A stretch of DNA of 64,000 bases from Arthrobacter sp. 131MFCol6.1 (GTDB lineage Bacteria; Actinomycetota; Actinomycetes; Actinomycetales; Micrococcaceae): positions 131,014 through 195,013 of the forward strand of contig NZ_KB895547.1 of the NCBI RefSeq assembly GCF_000374925.1, given 5' to 3'. Below the pieces are notes generated by a model. The model was not told where the DNA came from and did no database searches. It saw only the letters and a list, made by a program, of their open reading frames with translations. The translations under genes and the position numbers were made by a program. This document shows, in pieces, positions 33,980-43,459 of the stretch (position 1 is its first letter; each line of letters starts with the position of its first letter).

Positions 33980-35449
33980 ATGAGCACAACTCATTTAGAC
34001 ACTCGACCCGCTACAACGCCGGCCGATACCTCGTTTTTTGGCCACCCAAAGATGCTGGCCAGCCTCTTCTCCGTAGAAATGTGGGAGCGCTTCTCCTTCT
34101 ACGGCATGCAGGGAATCCTGCTCTACTACATGTACTTCTCCGCCGAAAAGGGCGGCCTCGGAATTGACCAGGGCCTGGCGGCCGGTCTCGTCGGGGCCTA
34201 CGGCGGCGGCGTGTACCTCTCCACCATCCTGGGTGCGTGGCTCGCGGACCGGCTGTTCGGTTCCGAGCGCGTGCTGTTCGGCTCGGCCATCATGATCATG
34301 GGTGGCCACATCGCCCTGGCCCTCGTGCCGGGCACGTCCGGGCTCATCGCCGGCCTGGTGCTGGTCGGCGTCGGTTCCGGCGGGCTGAAGGCCAACGCGA
34401 CCGCACTCGTCGGCACCCTGTACGGGGAGAAGGACGAACGCCGCGACGCCGGGTTCTCCATCTTCTACATGGGCATCAACGCCGGCGCACTGATCGGCCC
34501 CCTCGTCACCGGCTGGCTGCAGGAAAGCCAGGGCTTCCACTGGGGCTTCGGCGCCGCCGCCGTAGGCATGGCCGTCGGCCTGGTTGTGTACGCCCGGGGT
34601 CGCAGCAAGCTCCCCACCCAGAGCCACCGGGTGGCGCACCCCCTCCCGGATGGGCAGCGTAAGAAGTACGGCCTGATCTTCGCCGGGATCGCCGCGGTCA
34701 TCGCGGTGCTGCTCCTGACCGGCACCGTCAACGCCGAGAACCTGGCCACCTCCATGGCCTACGCCGCAATCGGCGCTTCCGTTCTCTACTTCACCCTGAT
34801 CTTCAGCAGCAAGAAGGTCACCGCCACCGAACGCGGACGCGTCGCAGCGTTCATCCCGCTGTACATCGCCTCAGCCGCGTTCTGGGCCCTGTTCCAGCAG
34901 CAGTTCACCTTCATCGCCGTGTACTCGGAGGAGAAGCTGGACCGGAACCTGTTCGGTTGGGAAATGCCGGCCGCCTGGGTCCAGTCCATCAACCCGGTGT
35001 TCATCATCATCTTCGCCGGCATCATGGCGGCCCTCTGGACCCGGCTCGGCCGCAAGCAGCCGGGTTCGGCGCTGAAATTCTCCATCGGCCTGTTCGTGAT
35101 GGGCCTGGCCTTCCTGGCGTTCATTCCGCTCTCCGGCGACGGGAAGACCCCCCTGCTGGCACTGGCCGGAATCCTGCTGCTGTTCACTTTGGCGGAACTG
35201 TTCCTGTCCCCCATCGGGCTCTCCGTCACCACCAAGCTGGCGCCGAAGGCCTTCCACACCCAGATGGTGGCGCTGTTCTTCCTGTCCGTGTCCCTGGGCA
35301 CCACACTGGCCGGCATCCTGTCAGGCCTGTACAACCCGGAGGACGAACTGCCGTACTTCATCGGCGTGGGCGGCACCGCCATCCTGCTGGCTGTGGGCCT
35401 GGCAGTGGCCTCACCGGCGATCAAGAAGCTCATGGGCGGCGTACGCTGA
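33980..35449 (+). CDS. POT/PTR2 family proton-coupled peptide transporter
   Basis: This is an inner-membrane oligopeptide importer of 489 residues with about 14 hydrophobic segments. The family signature is in the first helix (MWERFSFYGMQGILLYYM, ExxERFxYYG type). GSGGLKANATALVG and FSIFYMGINAGALIGP form the second conserved block, and FWALFQQQ is in a later helix. The ATG at 33980 lacks a clear ribosome site. The APH-like gene starts four bases after the stop and is probably co-transcribed. Di- and tripeptides are the usual substrates. Confidence 0.93.
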   Translation: MSTTHLDTRPATTPADTSFFGHPKMLASLFSVEMWERFSFYGMQGILLYYMYFSAEKGGLGIDQGLAAGLVGAYGGGVYLSTILGAWLADRLFGSERVLFGSAIMIMGGHIALALVPGTSGLIAGLVLVGVGSGGLKANATALVGTLYGEKDERRDAGFSIFYMGINAGALIGPLVTGWLQESQGFHWGFGAAAVGMAVGLVVYARGRSKLPTQSHRVAHPLPDGQRKKYGLIFAGIAAVIAVLLLTGTVNAENLATSMAYAAIGASVLYFTLIFSSKKVTATERGRVAAFIPLYIASAAFWALFQQQFTFIAVYSEEKLDRNLFGWEMPAAWVQSINPVFIIIFAGIMAALWTRLGRKQPGSALKFSIGLFVMGLAFLAFIPLSGDGKTPLLALAGILLLFTLAELFLSPIGLSVTTKLAPKAFHTQMVALFFLSVSLGTTLAGILSGLYNPEDELPYFIGVGGTAILLAVGLAVASPAIKKLMGGVR

Positions 35450-35453
35450 CCCG

Positions 35454-36308
35454 ATGAGCCCCGCACAACGCGTTCCGGTTGCTTCGCGCGTCTACACCCC
35501 CGCCCCCGGCGAGGCGTCCGACGTCGAACTCATGCCGGCAGGCGATGTCACCGACGGCGTGGTGCGGGTTGGCGGAACCATCCGCCGCCCGCACCAGCCG
35601 CAATCCCTCGCCGTCGCCGAGTACCTCGACTGGCTGGACGACGCCGGTTTTGAGGGATCCCCCCGCTTCCTCGGCCGCGACCCGCAGGGCCGGGATGTCC
35701 TGACCTTCGTGCCGGGAAACTGCGCCGGGTCGCCGCCGGAAGCCTGGGTGCAGTCCGAGGACCTGCTGGCCTCCGTGGCCCGCCTGGTCCGGCGCCTGCA
35801 CACCGCGTCCGCCGGCTTCGTGCCGCAGGGCCACGCGTTCCCGCCCCGGCCGGTCCGGCCGAACCCCACCGATGCCGCCGGACTCATCTGCCATCTGGAC
35901 GTGACACCCCAGAACGTGGTGGTCCGGGCCGGCATGGCCGCCGGACTGGTGGATTTCGACCTTGCCGGGCCCGCCACGGCGCTGCACGATTCGCTCAACA
36001 CTGCCATGCACTGGGTGCCGCTCCGCGACCCGTCAGATGCGTGGCCGGGCTGGGAAGACCAGGACCCGTTCCACCGGCTGCGCGTCTTCGCCGACGCCTA
36101 CGGCTGGAGCGAGGATGAACGACGCCGGCTGCCCGGCGCCGGGATCGACGCCGCGGCCCTCAGCTACGAACGGATGCGGCACAACGCCGCAGCCCTGGGC
36201 GGCGGCTGGGCGCGGATGTGGCAGGACGGCGTGGGCGGCCAAATCAACCGCCGGCGCGCCTGGCTTGAGGCCAACGCGAAACCGCTGGTGGCTGCGCTGA
36301 CGCGCTGA
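35454..36308 (+). CDS. Aminoglycoside phosphotransferase-like small-molecule kinase
   Basis: This is a 284-residue APH/choline-kinase-fold protein. The catalytic loop HLDVTPQN (Brenner motif HxDxxxxN) and the magnesium-binding DFDLAG are intact, and the N-lobe is shortened. The family phosphorylates antibiotics, choline, sugars or amino acids, and chromosomal copies like this often have no resistance role. It is tightly linked to the peptide transporter, four bases downstream, which suggests a shared physiological context. Substrate unknown. Confidence 0.84.
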   Translation: MSPAQRVPVASRVYTPAPGEASDVELMPAGDVTDGVVRVGGTIRRPHQPQSLAVAEYLDWLDDAGFEGSPRFLGRDPQGRDVLTFVPGNCAGSPPEAWVQSEDLLASVARLVRRLHTASAGFVPQGHAFPPRPVRPNPTDAAGLICHLDVTPQNVVVRAGMAAGLVDFDLAGPATALHDSLNTAMHWVPLRDPSDAWPGWEDQDPFHRLRVFADAYGWSEDERRRLPGAGIDAAALSYERMRHNAAALGGGWARMWQDGVGGQINRRRAWLEANAKPLVAALTR

Positions 36309-36339
36309 GCCTGCACGGCTCCGGCGCCGCAGGGCAGGA

Positions 36340-37065
36340 CTAGGCGCCGTACCCGCTGTTGCGCGCGGTGCCGATGACCAGTCCGAAAATCACCAGGACC
36401 AGGATGGTCACGGCGATGCCCACGTAACCCATCACCAGGCCGGCGATCGCCATGCCCCGGCCGGCCGGTTCGCGCCGCAGGGCCATGTGCCCCAGGATCA
36501 CGGCGGCCAGCTGCGGGAGCAGGAAGAATCCGAAGCCCACCAGCGCGGCGATGCCGCAGCACATGCTGGCGATGCTCAGACTCTTGGGCGCCGGCGGCGC
36601 GCCGTAGTACGCGGGCTGGCCGTAGGCGTTGGGGCTGCCCGGCTGGGCGTACGGCGACGGCTGGCCATATGGCGCGGCCGGCTGGCCGTAAATCGGAGGG
36701 TACGGACTTGAGTACTGGCCGCGGTCAGGGCCCGCCTGGCCGGCGTAGGGCTGCTGGCCGACGTGAGGCTGCTGACCCGTGTCCGGCTGCTGGCCGGTGT
36801 AGGGCTGCTGGCCGGTGTAGGGCTGCTGGCCGGTGTAGGGCTGCTGGCCGACGTGGGGCTGCTGGCCCGTGTCCGGTTGCTGGCCTGTATAGGGCTGTTG
36901 CGGGGATTCGGGTTGCGCGAACTGCTGCGTGGCCGACGGTCCCTGGTCCTGGCCGGCGGGGGGCGCCTGCCCCGGCGGAACGTCGGGTTGGTGGTCCGGG
37001 AGGCGCAGGGTCGGCTGGTAGCCCTCCGGGGTCTCGTCTTTGCCTTGTTTTGGCTGTTCAGTCAT
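36340..37065 (-). CDS. DUF4190 membrane protein with Gln/Pro-rich repeat domain
   Basis: This is a 241-residue protein. The N-terminal about 160 residues are disordered and hold nine tandem six-residue repeats (QPYTGQ and variants, residues 57-110), then Tyr/Gly/Pro-rich sequence. The C-terminal DUF4190 module has two transmembrane helices (about 168-190 and 206-230) joined by [13 protein letters not shown]. The ATG is at 37065, with a GAGGGG ribosome site. Low-complexity N-termini of this sort are common in actinobacterial envelope proteins; function unknown. Confidence 0.85.
   Translation of the reverse strand: MTEQPKQGKDETPEGYQPTLRLPDHQPDVPPGQAPPAGQDQGPSATQQFAQPESPQQPYTGQQPDTGQQPHVGQQPYTGQQPYTGQQPYTGQQPDTGQQPHVGQQPYAGQAGPDRGQYSSPYPPIYGQPAAPYGQPSPYAQPGSPNAYGQPAYYGAPPAPKSLSIASMCCGIAALVGFGFFLLPQLAAVILGHMALRREPAGRGMAIAGLVMGYVGIAVTILVLVIFGLVIGTARNSGYGA
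36736..36897 (-). repeat. Nine 18-bp tandem coding repeats
   Basis: These encode [18 protein letters not shown] and QPYAGQ units in the DUF4190 protein. An internal larger period is visible because the order PYT-PDT-PHV occurs twice, which suggests segmental duplication of a three-unit block. Confidence 0.9.
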
Positions 37066-37213
37066 GGCTTGTCCCCTCAAGAAGTCTGTGGATCCAGCGT
37101 ACCGCCGCACGGTTGGCTTGGGACCGGGCCTATCGGCGGGTTTTCTTTCGTCACAGGAACGGGTTTGGCGCGAAACCGTGTTGCACCCCGTCCGCGTCTG
37201 GCATGCTGGTGCC

Positions 37214-38887
37214 ATGGCTAGCCGCGCGGGCACAGTTGCCCAACCCCAAGACCTTGTTGACCTCACTGCGCTTCTGGATGCGTACTACGACGTTTCGCCG
37301 GACCTCTCGGACCCGGGCCAGCGGGTGGCCTTCGGCACCTCCGGGCACCGGGGATCGAGCCTGAAGGCGTCCTTCAACGAACCCCACATCCTCGCCATCA
37401 CGCAGGCGATCGTGGAATACCGGGCGGGCCAGGGCATCACCGGCCCCCTCTACATGGCCAAGGACACGCATGGCCTGAGCGAGCCCGCACAAAACTCTGC
37501 CCTTGAGGTGCTGGCCGCCAACGGCGTGCATGTCCTCATCGACGCCCGCCACGGCTACACACCCACCCCCGCCCTGAGCCACGCCATCCTGACGCACAAC
37601 CGGAATGCCGCCCCGGGCGCGCCGCAGGCCGACGGCATCGTGGTGACCCCGAGCCACAACCCTCCGGGCGACGGCGGGTTCAAGTACAACCCCCCGCACG
37701 GCGGCCCCGCGGACACCGACGCCACCGGGTGGATCGCCAACCGCGCCAACGAACTGCTGGAAAACGGCCTGCGCGGCGTCAAGCGGATCCCGGTGGCCGA
37801 GGCCCTCGCCGCCGGGACCACCGGCAAGTTCGACTTCCTAAGCAGCTACGTGGACGACCTCCCCTCGGTGCTGGATCTCAATGCGATCCGTGAGGCGGGC
37901 GTCCGGATCGGCGCCGACCCGATGGGCGGAGCGTCGGTGGACTACTGGGGCGAGATCGGTGAGCGCCACCACCTGAACCTCACCGTGGTCAACCCCACCG
38001 TCGACCCCCAGTGGGCATTCATGACGCTGGACTGGGACGAGAAGATCCGGATGGACTGCTCCTCGCCGTCGGCGATGGCGTCCCTGATCAACCGCATGTC
38101 TGTTGGTGCGGATGGGTCCGCAGCCTTCGACGTCGCCACCGGCAACGACGCCGACGCCGACCGCCACGGGATCGTCACCCCTTTTGTTGATGGACAGGGC
38201 GGGCTGATGAACCCGAACCATTACCTCGCGGTCGCCATCGATTACCTGTACCGGCACCGGACCGGCTGGAACCCGCAGTCCGTGATCGGCAAGACCCTGG
38301 TTTCCTCCTCTATCATCGACCGCGTGGCCGAGAGCCTCGGCCGCAAACTTGTCGAGGTGCCCGTGGGCTTCAAGTGGTTCGTCCCCGGGCTGCTGTCCGG
38401 AGAGGGCGCCTTCGGCGGCGAGGAATCCGCCGGTGCCTCCTTTAACAAGATGGACGGGAGCGTCTGGACCACCGACAAGGACGGCATCCTGCTGGCCCTG
38501 CTGGCCTCGGAGATCACGGCGGTAACGGGCAAGTCACCGTCGCAGCTGTACAAGGGTCTCACCGACCAGTTCGGCGACCCCGTCTACGCCCGGATCGACG
38601 CGGCCGCCACCCGGGAACAGAAAGCGGCGCTGGGCAAGCTCTCGCCGTCGGACGTCACCGCGACCGAACTGGCAGGCGAAACGATCACGGCCAAACTGAC
38701 CGAAGCGCCGGGCAACGGCGCCGCGATTGGCGGCCTCAAGGTAGTCACCGAAAACGCCTGGTTCGCGGCCCGGCCCTCCGGCACGGAGGACGTCTACAAG
38801 ATCTACGCCGAGTCCTTCAAGGGTGCCGAGCACCTCAAGCAGGTCCAGGCCGAGGCGAAGGCGCTGGTGGACGGGGTTATTTCGTAG
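37214..38887 (+). CDS. pgm: Alpha-D-glucose phosphoglucomutase
   Basis: This enzyme interconverts glucose-1- and glucose-6-phosphate, linking glycolysis with glycogen, trehalose and cell-wall sugar synthesis. The 557-residue protein has four hexomutase domains. They are marked by the phosphoserine loop TPSHNPP (Ser147), the metal loop [10 protein letters not shown], the sugar-binding [10 protein letters not shown] and the phosphate-binding RPSGTED. Length matches the glucose-specific bacterial type. The ATG at 37214 is chosen over an in-frame extension that overlaps the divergent DUF4190 gene. Confidence 0.95.
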   Translation: MASRAGTVAQPQDLVDLTALLDAYYDVSPDLSDPGQRVAFGTSGHRGSSLKASFNEPHILAITQAIVEYRAGQGITGPLYMAKDTHGLSEPAQNSALEVLAANGVHVLIDARHGYTPTPALSHAILTHNRNAAPGAPQADGIVVTPSHNPPGDGGFKYNPPHGGPADTDATGWIANRANELLENGLRGVKRIPVAEALAAGTTGKFDFLSSYVDDLPSVLDLNAIREAGVRIGADPMGGASVDYWGEIGERHHLNLTVVNPTVDPQWAFMTLDWDEKIRMDCSSPSAMASLINRMSVGADGSAAFDVATGNDADADRHGIVTPFVDGQGGLMNPNHYLAVAIDYLYRHRTGWNPQSVIGKTLVSSSIIDRVAESLGRKLVEVPVGFKWFVPGLLSGEGAFGGEESAGASFNKMDGSVWTTDKDGILLALLASEITAVTGKSPSQLYKGLTDQFGDPVYARIDAAATREQKAALGKLSPSDVTATELAGETITAKLTEAPGNGAAIGGLKVVTENAWFAARPSGTEDVYKIYAESFKGAEHLKQVQAEAKALVDGVIS

Positions 38888-38888
38888 T

Positions 38889-40037
38889 TCAGCCGCCGGT
38901 GGCCAACTCGGCGCGGTCCCTGCCAAGCGTCTTTGCCTGGTAGAGGGCCGCGTCGGCCGAGATCACTGCGGCGTCGAGGCCGCCAGGTCCGGAGCCGGTG
39001 GACGCGATGCCGTAGCTCACGGTGGGCAGCCGGGGAATGACTGCGGACCCGGATTGATGGAGCCGGACGCTGATGTCGGCAGAGATTTCCCGCGCCCGGT
39101 CCGGCGTGACGCCAGGGAGCAGGAGGATGAATTCCTCGCCGCCGTAGCGGCCCACGAGGTCGGTGGAGCGGACAGTGCCGGCGCAGGCCCTGGCAAACGC
39201 CTGCAGTGCGGAGTCCCCGGCAGAGTGGCCGAACTCGTCGTTGATGGCCTTGAAGTGGTCGAGGTCCGCGAGGATGAGCGATGCCGTTGTTCCGGTCCGG
39301 CGCAAACGGCGCAGTTCGTTTTCGGCGAGGTCCAGGAAGGCAGATCGGTTGAGCAGGCCCGTCAGGCCGTCCACGGTGGCCCGTGCCCGGAGATCCTGCG
39401 TCTGCTGTTCGTAGCTCAGCTCCGCCATCGTAAAAGACGCAACGACGAGCGTGACCATCGAGAAAACGGTCATGGGCACCGTGCCGAAGACCGACGTAAA
39501 GACCTGCCCGTCTGACCCGTCTGTCAGAAAGGCGACGAGGCGGCCCGCGTAGAAGACGGCCAGGATGCCGGCGCCCACGGCGAGGGGACGGTGCACCCGC
39601 GAGTAGTCGCGCTCGAGCAGGAACAGCTCCCGGGATCCCATGCCGATCAACACGGCCATGAACCCCAGGTACACCGGGCCTCCCGCCCAGACGTTGGTGG
39701 CCGGGTGGTCAAGGATCGAAGCGACGGCGGTGGCACCGGGGGCCGCGGCGAGTTGCCAGGGCCGGAGTGAGGGGGCCCGGAGCGATCGCCCGCCGGCCCA
39801 GATGCTGGCGGCGGCGGCGACCAGCAGGACGTTGCCGGTCGGGTTGGCCCAGACCTGGTGCACTGTCCCGCCCAGCAGGTACGCGGCGTTGCCGACCAGG
39901 AACAGCAGCAGGGCCATGCACCACCAGCCGCTGTAAGGCGATCGGGTGCGCCGGAACGTAATGAAGTAGAAAAGCATGAGCAGTGTGAGGTCGACAAGCG
40001 CCAAGGCAACCCGCAGTGTGGCGGTGTCAAGCATCAT
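38889..40037 (-). CDS. Membrane-bound GGDEF diguanylate cyclase
   Basis: This enzyme makes cyclic di-GMP from two GTP. Of 382 residues, the first about 205 hold six or seven transmembrane segments with no recognisable sensor family. A short linker (QQTQDLRARATVDGLTGLLNR) leads to the GGDEF domain. The active site is GGEEF (299-303), and RSTD (290-293) five residues before it is a product-inhibition I-site. The metal Asp in LADLDHFKAIND is present, so it should be active and feedback-controlled. It is convergent with pgm, with one base between the stops. The input signal is unknown. Confidence 0.92.
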   Translation of the reverse strand: MMLDTATLRVALALVDLTLLMLFYFITFRRTRSPYSGWWCMALLLFLVGNAAYLLGGTVHQVWANPTGNVLLVAAAASIWAGGRSLRAPSLRPWQLAAAPGATAVASILDHPATNVWAGGPVYLGFMAVLIGMGSRELFLLERDYSRVHRPLAVGAGILAVFYAGRLVAFLTDGSDGQVFTSVFGTVPMTVFSMVTLVVASFTMAELSYEQQTQDLRARATVDGLTGLLNRSAFLDLAENELRRLRRTGTTASLILADLDHFKAINDEFGHSAGDSALQAFARACAGTVRSTDLVGRYGGEEFILLLPGVTPDRAREISADISVRLHQSGSAVIPRLPTVSYGIASTGSGPGGLDAAVISADAALYQAKTLGRDRAELATGG

Positions 40038-40215
40038 TTAGTGGTCCCCCCGGTCCGCCGTGATCTGCCCGCAATACTCACTTCGTCTTCGAACAACCGT
40101 CGAATTACCGTCGAGTGACTACCGAAGTTGACCCAAGTATGGCACCGGTCCGCAAGAATTCACCGCGGCGGTCCCGGATATGACGTCCAAGCCCTTCCAG
40201 GAGGCCGTACTGGCG

Positions 40216-40788
40216 CTACGACTGGCTGTCGGTCCACAACTTCAGGATCCGGCGCGTGGCGTGCCCGCCGTCGGGTGCCATGTCCACGAGCGCTATCCGG
40301 TCAAGCGTGAAGGTGTCCCCCCGCTGGAGCCGTTTGTCGCCGTGGTGCGAGACGTGCGGGCGGTACCCTTCCAGGGTGTAGGCAGGCGTGGAGATCCTGC
40401 CGGGAAGCTCCTCCACGATCCGGACCAGCTCGTTGTGGAGGACCTGCAGCTCTTCGCTGGGTTCAATCAGGTTGACCGGGATTGACCCTGCGCGCCCGAA
40501 CCCGGCTTCGCCGCCCACGCTGATCCGGCAGCCCAGGGCAGCGGCCACCGGGTCCGCCATGAGGGCGGCGATGTGCTCGGCGAGCGGATCGCCCGCGGCC
40601 GGCGGCGTGCCCGGTCCGGGTTCCGCACGGGTTTCCTGGCCGGATTCGACGACGCCGGACTTCACAATGTCGTCGGACTTAACCACATCGAACTTGACCA
40701 GGGTGAGGTGCAGCGGCCAGTCATCCCGGGGAAACTCGAGTCCCTCGGCTACCGGTTCCACGAAGGCCACCGCGATCAGGTTCCGCAT
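40216..40788 (-). CDS. 2'-5' RNA ligase / cyclic phosphodiesterase family protein
   Basis: This is a 190-residue two-histidine (2H) phosphoesterase. The two HxT/S motifs are HLTLV (about 27-31) and HVSHH (near 150). Members ligate or hydrolyse 2'-5' phosphodiester or cyclic phosphate ends of RNA or nucleotides. A low-complexity insertion between the motifs contains short repeated VVKSDDIVKSGVVES-like sequence. The ATG is at 40788, without a clear ribosome site. The 328-base upstream gap contains five tandem 28-bp hairpin repeats. Native substrate unknown. Confidence 0.78.
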   Translation of the reverse strand: MRNLIAVAFVEPVAEGLEFPRDDWPLHLTLVKFDVVKSDDIVKSGVVESGQETRAEPGPGTPPAAGDPLAEHIAALMADPVAAALGCRISVGGEAGFGRAGSIPVNLIEPSEELQVLHNELVRIVEELPGRISTPAYTLEGYRPHVSHHGDKRLQRGDTFTLDRIALVDMAPDGGHATRRILKLWTDSQS

Positions 40789-40952
40789 GGGAAAAGTGTG
40801 CCACGCCGCGGCGCCTTCGGGGCCGGGCGGGCGCTGAAAAGGCACAGTGCCGGCGGCGACGGCGCGGACTAAAATGGGAAGTGGCCTTGGATGTGGGCCA
40901 TGCGCTGAACCGCAGAATCGCATCCCGCGTGCCTCCGGCCTGTCCCCCATGG

Positions 40953-41092
40953 TGCCGGAGGCACCTCCGCGAGAGCACAGCGCCGGAGGCACCTCCGCGA
41001 GAGCACAGCGCCGGAGGCACCTCCGCGAGAGCACAGCGCCGGAGGCACCTCCGCGAGAGCACAGTGCCGGAGGCACCTCCGTGGAAGGACAG
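40953..41092. repeat. Five tandem 28-bp hairpin repeats
   Basis: Units run 40953-40980, 40981-41008, 41009-41036, 41037-41064 and 41065-41092. The first four differ only at their first base; the fifth is degenerate in its second half. Each unit holds cggaggcacctccg, a hairpin with six-base arms and a two-base loop, followed by cgagagcacag. The 28-bp period changes reading frame every unit, so it is non-coding. Apart from this array, the 40789-41116 gap shows nothing recognisable. Confidence 0.93.
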
Positions 41093-41116
41093 TGCCGGTT
41101 AGCGGCGCGGGGGTTG

Positions 41117-41722
41117 TTAGACGGTACGGACGACGTCCTCGTAGGCGAATTTCGGCTTGGCTTCGCCCCATGCGTCGGCTCCGGGCTGGCCGATGTTGAC
41201 CACCAGGAAGCTCTTCTGGCTCCCGTCGGGGAAGAATGCGGCGTCGATCTTGGCGAAGTCGGCACCCGTCATGGGACCGGCCGCGAGGCCCAGGGTGCGG
41301 ACCGCGAGGATGAAGTAGCCGGCCTGCAGGTGGGCGTTGTTGTTGCCCGTGGCCGCGGCGAGATCCGGCGCGGCGTCATACATGGCCTTGGGGGCGTTGT
41401 AGCCGGGAAGGAACGCATCCCACTGGTCCTGCCAGGCGGTGTCGTAGCTCAGGACCGCGACGAGCGGCGCTGATGCCGTCTTGGCGCGGTTTCCGGCGGC
41501 CAGTGCATCCACGAGCGTGGCGCGGGCTTCGTCGGAGCGCACGTACGTAACGCGCAGCGGCTGGGAGTTGAAGGCCGTGGGGCCGAACTTCGTCAGTTCG
41601 TAGATCGCGCGGGCCTGCTCGTCGGTGACGTCGCCGGTGAAGGCGTTCGCCGTGCGGGCTTCGGCAAAGATGGCGTCGACGGCGGCTGCCTCGATTACTG
41701 CTTCATCGTGGGCGAGTGTCAT
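41117..41722 (-). CDS. Nitroreductase-family reductase, RutE-like
   Basis: This is a flavin-dependent NAD(P)H oxidoreductase of 201 residues, similar to malonic semialdehyde reductase RutE and other small nitroreductases. FGPTAFNSQPLRVTYVRS carries the FMN-phosphate contacts. NNAHLQAGYFILAVRTLGLAAGPMTG is a typical second FMN block. The start ATG at 41722 has GAAAGGGACG upstream. It is divergent from a uracil/xanthine permease, which echoes rut clusters. The remaining rut genes are absent, so a general nitro- or enal-reductase role is equally possible. Confidence 0.87.
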   Translation of the reverse strand: MTLAHDEAVIEAAAVDAIFAEARTANAFTGDVTDEQARAIYELTKFGPTAFNSQPLRVTYVRSDEARATLVDALAAGNRAKTASAPLVAVLSYDTAWQDQWDAFLPGYNAPKAMYDAAPDLAAATGNNNAHLQAGYFILAVRTLGLAAGPMTGADFAKIDAAFFPDGSQKSFLVVNIGQPGADAWGEAKPKFAYEDVVRTV

Positions 41723-41781
41723 TGGCGTCCCTTTCGCTGTGCCGGCGCGCTCTTGGGTGGCCGGCGTCTCCTGCTGTCAAT

Positions 41782-41791
41782 AGTTGCAACT
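41782..41791. promoter_or_regulatory. Candidate MarR-type operator
   Basis: A perfect 10-base palindrome agttgcaact lies 60 bases upstream of the reductase start in the divergent gap with the permease. MarR-family repressors often bind TTGCAA-centred palindromes near reductase genes. No regulator gene is adjacent, so this rests on shape and position. Confidence 0.35.
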
Positions 41792-41952
41792 TCAACGGAC
41801 GGCGCCTGCTTCCCGTTGCGCCCTGTGACGTCGGGCACATCCTCCGGCACGCACCGCGCCGGAGGACGGGACGGCTGCTAAATGCCGCGCGGTAAAGTTG
41901 CTCGGGAAGATTCCTTCCCCGCCCGCCCCACATTCTCTGAAAGGCTCCCGGC

Positions 41953-43308
41953 ATGAGCATGCTCGGCACCAAATGGAAGCTCCACGGCAACGGCAAGTCC
42001 GTCCGTCCCGGTGAGGTCGTCAGACCGGATGAGCGGCTCACCTGGCCCTTGACGGTTGGGATCGGGATGCAGCACGTTGTGGCCATGTTCGGTGCCACCT
42101 TCCTGGTCCCGATCATCACGGGCATGCCGCCAGCCACCACCCTGTTCTTTTCCGGCATCGGCACGCTCCTGTTCCTGGTCATCACGCAGGGACGGGTGCC
42201 CAGCTACCTCGGTTCCAGCTTCGCGTTCATCGCGCCGATCATGGCTTCCCAACAGCAGTTCGGCGTCCCCGGGGCACTGGGCGGGGTGGTCCTGGCAGGC
42301 GCGACCCTCGCCGTCGTCGGCGCCGTGGTGCAGAAGTTCGGCGCCGGCTGGATCAACCGCGTCATGCCGCCGATCGTGACCGGAGCGATCGTGGCGCTGA
42401 TCGGCCTGAACCTGGCGCCCGCGGCGAAGGCCAACTTCGACCAGGCCCCCGTCACGGCCTTCATCACCCTGGCCGTCATCATCGTGGTCAGCGTGCTGTT
42501 CCGCGGCATGCTGGGCCGGCTGAGCATCCTGGTGGGCGTCCTGGTGGGCTATCTCGTTGCGATGATCCGGGGCGAGGTGGACTTCTCCAAGGTGGACAGT
42601 GCCGCGTGGGTGGGCCTGCCGCACTTCCAGACGCCCGAATTCCACCTCGGTGTCGTGGGCCTCTTCGTGCCGGTCGTCCTGGTGCTGGTGGCAGAGAACA
42701 TCGGCCATGTGAAGTCGGTGTCCGCCATGACGGGGCAGAACCTCGACGGCGTCTCCGGCCGCGCGCTGTTGGCCGACGGCGCCGCCACTGTGCTTGCCGG
42801 TCTTGGCGGCGGCTCCGGGACCACCACGTATGCCGAGAACATCGGCGTCATGGCTGCCACCAAGGTGTATTCGACGGCGGCCTACTGGGTGGCCGGCGTC
42901 TTCGCAGTGATCCTGAGCTTTTCGCCGAAGTTTGGCGAGCTCATCGCCACGGTCCCCGCCGGTGTCCTGGGCGGCGCGGCCACGATGCTGTACGGCATGA
43001 TCGGCGTGCTGGGCGTGAAAATCTGGGTCCAGAACAGGGTGAACTTCTCCAACTCGATCAACCTGACCACGGCCGCCGTCGCCCTGATCGTCGGGATTGC
43101 CGACTACACCTGGACTATCGGCGACCTCAAGTTCACCGGGATCGCGCTGGGCTCGGCCGCGGCCCTGGTGATCTACCACGGCATGAAGGCGATCGCGAAG
43201 GTGCGCGGCACGGTGGCCGAGCCGGAAACCGAAGATCCCGGGCCGGCCGCGGCTTCGACGGCCGCGGTCAAGGCAGCCGTCAAGCGCGCCCCCAAGAAGC
43301 GCCGCTAA
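41953..43308 (+). CDS. NCS2-family uracil/xanthine permease
   Basis: This is an inner-membrane nucleobase:proton symporter of 451 residues with about 14 hydrophobic segments. The NCS2 landmarks are QHVVAMFGATFLVPIITG in the first helix, LVAENIGHVKSVSAMTGQ (transport Glu) and GGGSGTTTYAENIGVMA. The last is the NxGxxxxT-like region of uracil permeases. A Lys/Arg/Ala-rich cytosolic tail (about 420-451) is extra. A strong terminator follows at 43359-43397. Sequence type favours uracil over xanthine, moderately. Confidence 0.92.
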   Translation: MSMLGTKWKLHGNGKSVRPGEVVRPDERLTWPLTVGIGMQHVVAMFGATFLVPIITGMPPATTLFFSGIGTLLFLVITQGRVPSYLGSSFAFIAPIMASQQQFGVPGALGGVVLAGATLAVVGAVVQKFGAGWINRVMPPIVTGAIVALIGLNLAPAAKANFDQAPVTAFITLAVIIVVSVLFRGMLGRLSILVGVLVGYLVAMIRGEVDFSKVDSAAWVGLPHFQTPEFHLGVVGLFVPVVLVLVAENIGHVKSVSAMTGQNLDGVSGRALLADGAATVLAGLGGGSGTTTYAENIGVMAATKVYSTAAYWVAGVFAVILSFSPKFGELIATVPAGVLGGAATMLYGMIGVLGVKIWVQNRVNFSNSINLTTAAVALIVGIADYTWTIGDLKFTGIALGSAAALVIYHGMKAIAKVRGTVAEPETEDPGPAAASTAAVKAAVKRAPKKRR

Positions 43309-43358
43309 AGAACGCCGCCCGGAAGCGCGCCGCGGGCGGGCCAACCCGCAGACACAAG

Positions 43359-43397
43359 AGGCCGGACTCCGCCCACAGGCAGGAGTCCGGCCTTTTT
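43359..43397 (+). terminator. Rho-independent terminator of the permease
   Basis: The 12-base arms aggccggactcc (43359-43370) and its exact complement (43382-43393) enclose an 11-base loop, followed by a run of five T. It lies about 50 bases past the permease stop. Confidence 0.9.
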
Positions 43398-43459
43398 GCT
43401 GTCACGACCCTCCTAGGACCGGCAGCGCCCGCAACGGCGGGGGCCTTCGGCGCGACGGA

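Noticed and set aside
35454..36308. Antibiotic-resistance aminoglycoside phosphotransferase
   Set aside because: The fold motifs are present, but there is no close resemblance to known resistance enzymes and no mobile context, so I call only a small-molecule kinase.
40953..41092. 28-bp repeats resembling CRISPR direct repeats
   Set aside because: The units are directly adjacent with no spacers, and no cas genes are present.
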